Shown piece after piece: positions 59,030-64,000 of a stretch of 64,000 nt of DNA; position 1 is the first letter of the stretch; each line of letters opens with the position of its first letter. Source of the stretch: JAGVSZ01 sp035456405 (lineage in GTDB: Bacteria; Pseudomonadota; Gammaproteobacteria; Burkholderiales; SG8-39); contig DATIDG010000084.1 in the NCBI GenBank assembly GCA_035456405.1, positions 1-64,000 of the forward strand. The letters are read 5' to 3'. The notes under the pieces are model-generated. The model had not been told where the DNA came from. It saw only the letters and a list, made by a program, of their open reading frames with translations, and did no database searches. Both the position numbers and the translations under genes were made by a program.

Positions 59030-59065
59030 TACTGCATTTATATACAGGCCTGAACAAAAATGCAA
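59030..59065 (-). promoter_or_regulatory. SOS promoter with LexA box
   Basis: CTGCATTTATATACAG (59032-59047) differs by one base from the CTGT-N8-ACAG LexA site. On the minus strand TTGCAT (59065-59060), 17 bp, TATAAA (59042-59037) form a good sigma-70 promoter, with the -10 inside the LexA box. It drives the 139-aa gene, lexA, imuA, imuB and dnaE2; the leader to the first ATG is about 93 bp. Confidence 0.85.
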
Positions 59066-59186
59066 GGCCTAGGCCAGGTCAGGGCGGAAGCTTTTGTTTT
59101 TCAAGGAATCGGCTACGATAGTTGATTCCCAGGTGCGGGCCCCCGGGTATAATCCGCCCCGTCTTCGCATCCGCATTCACACGGGC

Positions 59187-59396
59187 ATGTTCGGCAAGAA
59201 GATCAAGGCGGGCTACGAGTCAGACGCGACGCGCCTCATCCGCGACCTGCTGCGGGAGAAGCCGCAGCTCCTCGACGAACAGGCGAGGGGCCGCTCCTTG
59301 TGGTGGGACCGGAAGCTGGATCTCGACCAGCAGCGGCGGGTGCAAGAGTCGCGCGTGCCGCAGAAGGGCTACGTCTATCAAAGCGAAGGCGACTGA
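59187..59396 (+). CDS. DUF3460 family protein
   Basis: A 69-residue soluble protein matching DUF3460: YESDATRLIRDLLREKPQLL, then GRSLWWDRKLDLDQQRRV and QKGYVYQ. The family is small and nearly confined to betaproteobacteria, so it is a useful taxonomic marker. Function unknown. It overlaps or abuts the following TPR lipoprotein gene. Confidence 0.8.
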   Translation: MFGKKIKAGYESDATRLIRDLLREKPQLLDEQARGRSLWWDRKLDLDQQRRVQESRVPQKGYVYQSEGD

Positions 59397-60138
59397 CTGG
59401 CGGCGCGGCGCCGCGGCGCTCGCCCTGGTGGCGGCGCTCGCAGGCTGCATGTCTCCCGCCGCCAGCCTGATTCTGAGCCTCATTCCCGAGGGGACGTTCA
59501 CGACCCTGCTCAACAACATGAAGGGCGTGGACGAGCCGAATCGCAAGCGGCTCGCGGAGCTCGAGCAGAAGGGCGACTGGAACGGCATCGCGCAGTTCGC
59601 GCAGGAAAACATCGCCGTCGACCCGACCAACCCCGACTGGCGCGTGGTCGCCGGCTACGCCTACTCGCAGCTCGGGCAGTACGAGCGCGCGGCCGACCAG
59701 TTCCAGCACGCTGTGCGCGCGAGCCCGGATGACATCACTGCCTGGAATCTGCTCGCGCAGTCCTATCGCTCGATGGGCCAGCCCGAGCGCGCGATCCGCA
59801 CCCTGGACAACGCGCTGCGCATCAACCAGGACTCGCCGGTGACCTACTATCTGCTCGGCGCGAGCTTCAACGACCTGAAGCGGCCCGACCGCGCGGTCGC
59901 CTTCTACGAGCAGGCGATCCAGCGCAACCCGCGGTTCGCCGAGGCGTTGTATGACGCGGGTCTCGCTTACGCCCAGCTCGGCCGGCGGAGCGAGCTCGAG
60001 TACACCGTGCAGCGGCTGCGCCCGGTCAACCCGGCCCTCGCCGACCGGCTGGCGAAAGTGCAGGTGGCGCCGCCGCCCGCGCCGGCAACGGCGGGCGGGG
60101 TGCCGGAACTGCCCACCGAGCGGCGCAGGCCCAAGTAA
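59377..60138 (+). CDS. TPR-repeat lipoprotein (start codon unclear)
   Basis: About 250 residues. A lipoprotein signal is plain (WRRGAAALALVAALAGC, lipobox LAGC), then about five TPR units (WRVVAGYAYSQLGQYERAAD, AWNLLAQSYRSMGQPERAIR, and so on) and a Pro-rich end. It should be anchored in a cell membrane and act as a scaffold. No ATG, GTG or TTG lies between 59122 and the signal's hydrophobic core; the coordinate given starts at an ATC (59377). GTG 59428 or ATG 59449 would destroy the signal. A sequencing error or an unusual start are both possible. Confidence 0.65.
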   Translation: MKAKATDWRRGAAALALVAALAGCMSPAASLILSLIPEGTFTTLLNNMKGVDEPNRKRLAELEQKGDWNGIAQFAQENIAVDPTNPDWRVVAGYAYSQLGQYERAADQFQHAVRASPDDITAWNLLAQSYRSMGQPERAIRTLDNALRINQDSPVTYYLLGASFNDLKRPDRAVAFYEQAIQRNPRFAEALYDAGLAYAQLGRRSELEYTVQRLRPVNPALADRLAKVQVAPPPAPATAGGVPELPTERRRPK

Positions 60139-60891
60139 TCACACCGTCAAGCCGTCGTCTGCGGCGATCACCGCGCCGTTGACGAACCCGGAGTGCTCCG
60201 ACGCGAGGAGCAACAACAATCCGTCGAGATCCTCGGGCTTGCCGACGCGGCGCCGCGGCAGCATGCCGATCAGCTTCTTCCCGCCTTCGGTCTCCCAGTA
60301 GTCGCGGTTGATCTCGGTCTCGATGTAGCCGGGGCAGAGTGCGTTCACGTTGATCCCGTAGCGGCCCCACTCGAGGGCGAGCGCGCGCGTCATGTGGATC
60401 ACCGCCGCCTTCGACATGCAGTACACCGATAGCTGGCCTAGCACGCGCAGGCCTGCCGCTGACGCGATGTTGATGATGCGCCCCGGCCGTCTGGCGGCGA
60501 TCATCGCGCGCCCGGCGGCCTGCGCGACGAAAAACGCGCCCTTGGCGTTCGTGTCCATTACGAAGTCGTAGTCGGTCTCCTCTACGTCGCCGGCCGGCTT
60601 GGTGACGCTCACCCCCGCGTTGTTCACGAGGATGTCGAGCGGGCCGAGCGCCGCCTCGGCGGCCGCGACCCCGGCGCGCACCGAGGCGACGTCGGTGACG
60701 TCGATCGCGAGCGGGTGCGCCCGGCCGCCGGCGCGCTCGATTTCGCCGGCGAGGGCCTCGAGCCGGTCGGTGCGCCGTGCAGCGAGCGCGACGTGCGCGC
60801 CGGCCTCCGCAAGGGCGCTCGCGAAGCGCCAGCCGAGCCCGGACGATGCGCCGGTGACAAGCGCGTTCTTGCCGTCGAGTCGCAGCTCCAT
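60139..60891 (-). CDS. SDR family oxidoreductase
   Basis: A 250-residue classical short-chain dehydrogenase: TGASSGLG at residues 14-21, NNAG near 91, catalytic Ser in INIASAAG and Tyr-x-x-x-Lys in VYCMSKAA. The PGYIETEINRDYW segment and terminal GAVIAADDGLTV are typical of 3-oxoacyl-ACP reductase-like and related SDRs of unclear substrate. ATG 60891 follows TGGAGG, and a CATAAT -10-like box lies upstream on the minus strand near 60922. It converges on the TPR gene with no gap. Confidence 0.85.
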   Translation of the reverse strand: MELRLDGKNALVTGASSGLGWRFASALAEAGAHVALAARRTDRLEALAGEIERAGGRAHPLAIDVTDVASVRAGVAAAEAALGPLDILVNNAGVSVTKPAGDVEETDYDFVMDTNAKGAFFVAQAAGRAMIAARRPGRIINIASAAGLRVLGQLSVYCMSKAAVIHMTRALALEWGRYGINVNALCPGYIETEINRDYWETEGGKKLIGMLPRRRVGKPEDLDGLLLLLASEHSGFVNGAVIAADDGLTV

Positions 60892-61140
60892 GGGTGCCTC
60901 CAGAGTGGCAGGTGTTGCGATTATGGCGCGCGCAGGCTACACGCAACCGCTTTGCCGACGCGATCGCGGCGCGCCCGCCGCACCTGCTGCGAGGGTTCAA
61001 GTCGCTCGCCCTCGCCGGGCGGCCGGCTCCGATCGAGGCGATGCAGCGCGCCGTCGAGCAGCAGTTCGTGCGCACGTGGACGCACGCCGCGCACTGGGCG
61101 GCCGCCGAGGCCCCGGCGACGCGGCAGGGGTGAGAGATTT

Positions 61141-61776
61141 CTAGACGGCGCGCCGCGTCTGCTTGTCGTTGCGGCAATCGACGAGGTGCCACATCCCGAG
61201 CGGCTTCACCCGCTTGTCGCGAATGACCGTCAGCGGCAGGTCGTCGAGCACCTGGTCGACCGAGAGATCGGTGCGGAAGCCGAGATGGACGCAGATCGGC
61301 GACACCGCCCGCTCGCACACCGCGAGCGCCGGCGAGCCGTTCACGAAATGGTTGAGCAGGAGGATGCGCCCGCCGGGGCGCACGACCCGCACCATCTCGT
61401 TCATCACCGCGCGGTGGTCCGGCACCGCGGTCACCACGTATGCCGCGACCGCCGTGTCGAAGCTGTCGTCGGCGAAGTTCATCGCGCCAGCGTCCATGCG
61501 TTCGAGAGTCACGCCCGGCAGGTCGAGCTCCTCGACGCGCTCCCGCGCCTTGGCGAGCATGCCCTCGGAGAGATCGATGCCGCTGACGCTGCAGCGCCCG
61601 GCGTAGAGCGGCAGCAGCAGACCGGTGCCGACACCCACCTCGAGGACTCTCTGGCCCGGCCGCGCGTCGATCGCCGCTGCGAGCACGACGCGCGAATCCT
61701 GGAAGACCTTCCCGAACACGCGGTCGTAGACCCGCGAGTAGGCGGAATACACGCGCTCAATTCGGACGGCGTCCAA
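61141..61776 (-). CDS. Class I SAM-dependent methyltransferase (PmtA-like)
   Basis: A 211-residue methyltransferase with motif I VLEVGVGTGLLLPLY, SGIDLSEGMLAKARERV, and motif RPGGRILLLNHFVNG. The start VYSAYSRVYDRVFGKVFQDS resembles bacterial phosphatidylethanolamine N-methyltransferases of the Rhodobacter type, which make phosphatidylcholine; a UbiE-like role is an alternative. Translation begins at TTG 61776, preceded by AGGGAGGAG; no ATG is suitably placed. It follows the large oxidoreductase by 62 bp on the same strand. Confidence 0.75.
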   Translation of the reverse strand: MDAVRIERVYSAYSRVYDRVFGKVFQDSRVVLAAAIDARPGQRVLEVGVGTGLLLPLYAGRCSVSGIDLSEGMLAKARERVEELDLPGVTLERMDAGAMNFADDSFDTAVAAYVVTAVPDHRAVMNEMVRVVRPGGRILLLNHFVNGSPALAVCERAVSPICVHLGFRTDLSVDQVLDDLPLTVIRDKRVKPLGMWHLVDCRNDKQTRRAV

Positions 61777-61838
61777 CGTCTCCTCCCTTGTCTTGTTGCG
61801 AACGAGGCCGGTATTGTTGAAGGGTCGGCGGATTTTGT

Positions 61839-64000
61839 CTAGACGCGCGTGCGGTCGCCGGGTAGCGCCGGCATGCAGTGCCGCAGCCATTGCGCGCTGA
61901 GCTTCTCCTGCAGCGAATTCTGCCGCAAACGCTCCGAGAGCGCGTGGAAGTCCACGCAGTCGAGCGGCTGGTCCTGATTGAAGCACGAGAACACGTAGCT
62001 CGTCACGCCCGTCTGCGGATCGCGGTGCGGCTGCAGACACTGGGCGCAGATCTCCTTCAGCATGCACTGCATCGGCGAGTTGATCGAGCCGATCGCGAAA
62101 TGGTGCGGCTTCAGATGGGGCTGGAGCACCGCGTGCCGTGCGCGCGCCACCGCGGCCATCATGCGGTCGGACCCGATGGCGATGATCCGGTCGGCATCCT
62201 CCATCTTGAGCGTCGTCGCGCCCAGGCGCCCGGAGGCGTACGCCTCCATCGCCTGCACGATGTTCCCGACGAATGCGAGGTCCTGCGGGCGGCCCGGCTC
62301 GAAGCCGGGTGCCTCGTCGCAGCACCAGATCACGACGTCGGCCGCCGCCTCGATCTCCTCGACCTTGTAGCGGTCGATGATCCGCTTGTAGCCGGCGAAG
62401 TAGAGCACCTTCGAACCCTTGGCGCGGAACGCCTGGCCGATCGAGAACAGCACCGCGTTGCCGAGCCCGCCGCCGGCGAAAATGACCGTCTCGCCGGCCT
62501 CGATGTGCGTCGGGCTGCCGGTTGGGCCCATCAGCACGATCGGCTCGCCGGGGCGGAGGATCGCGCACAGATCGCTCGAGCCGCCCATCTCGAGCACGAT
62601 GGTCGACACCAGGCCCCGCACGCGGTCGACCCACGCGCCGGTCAGCGCGAGGCCTTCCATCTGCAGGCGCGTCCCCTCGGCTTCCGGCGACAGCGCCTCG
62701 AAGTTCTGCAGGCGGTAGAACTGGCCCGGCTGGAAGCGGCGCGCGGCGGCGGGCGCCTTGACAATCACCTCGACGATGGTCGGGGTCAGCCGCTTCACTT
62801 GGTGCACGGTGGCGCGCAGATCCCCCTCGAGCCGGCCGAGGAACGCGGTGTCGGTATCGGCGCTCGCCGGGGCGCGCCGCGCGAGGACGCGCGAGATGAC
62901 CGGGTAGCCCTGCTTGGTCGAGCCGAGCGCCTTCACGACGTTACCGAAGAACGACGGGTGCAGGTCGCCGAAATAGGACACGAACCGTCCGTCGGCCAGG
63001 CGCGACATGAGCACATCGGGGCGCGCGGGCTTGGACAGCGAGAACTCCGGCTTCACCGGGTTGCCGTCCTCGTCGCAAGCGCGGAAGTATTTTCCGTCGA
63101 GCTGGAAGTGCGCCGCGTCCTCGCGCGCGAGGACCGTGTTCGGCTGGGTGCCCGCGGCGACGAACACGGTGCACGCCGGCAGGCGCAGCTCGCCCGCGCT
63201 CACCCACTTTCCGTCCGCACCGCGCGTCTGGCGCTTGAAGCGGATGCCGCTCGCAGCGCCGTAGTCGTCGATCTCCACGGCTAGCGGCGTCAGTCCCTCG
63301 GCGAAGACGATTCCCTCCTCGAGGGCCTTCTCCACTTCCTCGTGATTGAGCGTGTACGACGGGCTGTCGACCAGGCGCCGCCGGTATCCGATCGTCACAC
63401 CGCCCCAGTGGCGCAGCAGCTCGGCGATGCGCGGCGCGCGCCCCTCGTTCGCCGCCTTGCGGCGCTCGGAGCGGATCGCCCGTGCATGCGACAGGAATTC
63501 CTCGGCGATCTCGCGCTCCTCCGGGTTCCACTTGTCCCGGATCGCGTCGTGACCGAGCTCGGCGGCGAGCGCCTCGTGGCGCTCGAGGAACTTCTCGACC
63601 TGGACCACGTAGTACGCGAGCGACTCGGTGGCGGTGTCGATTGCCGTGAGCCCGCCGCCGATGACGACCACCGGCAGCCGCAGCTGCATGTTCGCGATCG
63701 AGTCGCGCTTCGCCGCGCCGGTCAGCTGCAGGGCCATGAGGAAATCGGAAGCGGTGCGCACGCCGCGCGCGAGCCCGTTCGGGATGTCGAGCGTGGTCGG
63801 CTTGCCGGCGCCCATGCAGAGCGCGACGTGATCGAAGCCCGCCGCGAAGGCGTCCTCGAGCGTGATCGTACCGCCGAAGCGCACCCCGCCGAACAGCGCG
63901 AACTCGCTCCTGCGCTGCAGGAGCAGGCGGATCAGCTTGAGGAAGTTCTTGTCCCAGCGGACGGTGATGCCGTACTCGGCGACGCCGCCGAAGCCGGCCA
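61839..64000 (-). CDS. Fused FAD/NAD(P) oxidoreductase with FNR-type reductase and 2Fe-2S end (5' end outside window)
   Basis: The frame is open to the edge of the window, so the N-terminus is missing; about 720 residues are visible. The first visible part is GltD-like (VRFGGTITLEDAFAAGFDHV, VVVIGGGLTAIDTATESLA). From about the middle a ferredoxin-reductase-like unit begins (RRFQPGQFYRLQN for flavin, GPTGSPTHIEAGETVIFAGG for NAD(P)). Near the end four Cys in CMLKEICAQCLQP...FSCF suggest a 2Fe-2S cluster as in dihydroorotate dehydrogenase PyrK. It probably moves electrons between NAD(P)H and an iron-sulfur carrier. Confidence 0.75.
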   Translation of the reverse strand, partial: AGFGGVAEYGITVRWDKNFLKLIRLLLQRRSEFALFGGVRFGGTITLEDAFAAGFDHVALCMGAGKPTTLDIPNGLARGVRTASDFLMALQLTGAAKRDSIANMQLRLPVVVIGGGLTAIDTATESLAYYVVQVEKFLERHEALAAELGHDAIRDKWNPEEREIAEEFLSHARAIRSERRKAANEGRAPRIAELLRHWGGVTIGYRRRLVDSPSYTLNHEEVEKALEEGIVFAEGLTPLAVEIDDYGAASGIRFKRQTRGADGKWVSAGELRLPACTVFVAAGTQPNTVLAREDAAHFQLDGKYFRACDEDGNPVKPEFSLSKPARPDVLMSRLADGRFVSYFGDLHPSFFGNVVKALGSTKQGYPVISRVLARRAPASADTDTAFLGRLEGDLRATVHQVKRLTPTIVEVIVKAPAAARRFQPGQFYRLQNFEALSPEAEGTRLQMEGLALTGAWVDRVRGLVSTIVLEMGGSSDLCAILRPGEPIVLMGPTGSPTHIEAGETVIFAGGGLGNAVLFSIGQAFRAKGSKVLYFAGYKRIIDRYKVEEIEAAADVVIWCCDEAPGFEPGRPQDLAFVGNIVQAMEAYASGRLGATTLKMEDADRIIAIGSDRMMAAVARARHAVLQPHLKPHHFAIGSINSPMQCMLKEICAQCLQPHRDPQTGVTSYVFSCFNQDQPLDCVDFHALSERLRQNSLQEKLSAQWLRHCMPALPGDRTRV

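Noticed and set aside
60894..61133. A 79-codon plus-strand frame between the SDR and methyltransferase genes
   Set aside because: GTG start with no ribosome site, no recognisable similarity, and it covers the SDR promoter and ribosome site on the other strand.
1..64000. tRNA, rRNA or CRISPR arrays
   Set aside because: No cloverleaf with a GGTTCGA-type T-arm in the right setting, no rRNA-like stretches and no regularly spaced direct repeats were seen by eye.

Overview
The window is GC-rich chromosomal DNA, almost certainly from a betaproteobacterium (Burkholderiales/Rhodocyclales-like, possibly a metagenome-assembled genome). The markers are a DUF3460 protein, a DUF2788 protein, the lexA-imuA-imuB-dnaE2 SOS operon, a PHA synthase with phasin and PHA-system protein, and phenylacetate-CoA ligase and isomerase genes beside an ABC importer. 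No rRNA, tRNA or CRISPR array was seen.

Layout. 0-5.4 kb: end of a BMP-type (nucleoside/purine-like) ABC importer, then a GntR/FadR regulator with two tandem mandelate-racemase-group enolase-superfamily enzymes. This three-gene block is bracketed by two copies, in opposite orientation, of an ~80-bp two-hairpin element. 5.4-12.7 kb: paaK and paaG, divergent from a branched-chain-amino-acid-type ABC importer (binding protein, LivH, a LivM-LivG fusion, LivF), probably for an aromatic acid. 12.7-15.0 kb: small conserved membrane proteins, a VOC protein and a PaiB-like flavoprotein.

15.0-20.0 kb is an accessory, decaying patch: small cargo genes mostly on the minus strand, an integron-type attC site, half of a second attC next to a broken IS1111/IS110 transposase, a twice-frameshifted LytTR regulator and a monooxygenase fragment. 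It reads as a remnant of an integron cassette array without an integrase in view.

20.0-33.4 kb: an MrfA/MrfB-like helicase-exonuclease DNA repair pair, then a stress and storage block (Hsp20, Lon, PolX, PHA synthase, beta-CASP RNase). A well-placed FNR/ANR-type box precedes the PHA synthase operon.

33.8-50.1 kb is the most coherent and interesting block: a neutral-lipid locus. It has FadD, a bimodular fatty acyl-CoA reductase like that of Marinobacter (acyl-CoA to alcohol), a WS/DGAT wax ester synthase, an acyl-CoA-binding protein, a phasin, a patatin, a TetR regulator, a cyclopropane fatty acid synthase, and a tightly overlapping operon of aldehyde dehydrogenase, Tat-exported small protein, GMC alcohol oxidoreductase and lipase. 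Together they could make wax ester and also take it apart again.

50.1-52.6 kb: an ornithine/GABA-type aminotransferase behind a candidate arginine-rich leader peptide and terminator (attenuator), then two tandem TPR paralogues. 52.6-59.1 kb: the SOS mutagenesis operon, read on the minus strand from an uncharacterised 139-aa protein through lexA, imuA and imuB to dnaE2, with a LexA box lying on its -10 element. 59.1-64 kb: DUF3460 protein, TPR lipoprotein, an SDR, a phospholipid-type methyltransferase and the 3' part of a large fused flavin/iron-sulfur oxidoreductase that runs off the window.

Many very long antisense open frames exist because of the high GC content; they are not annotated.
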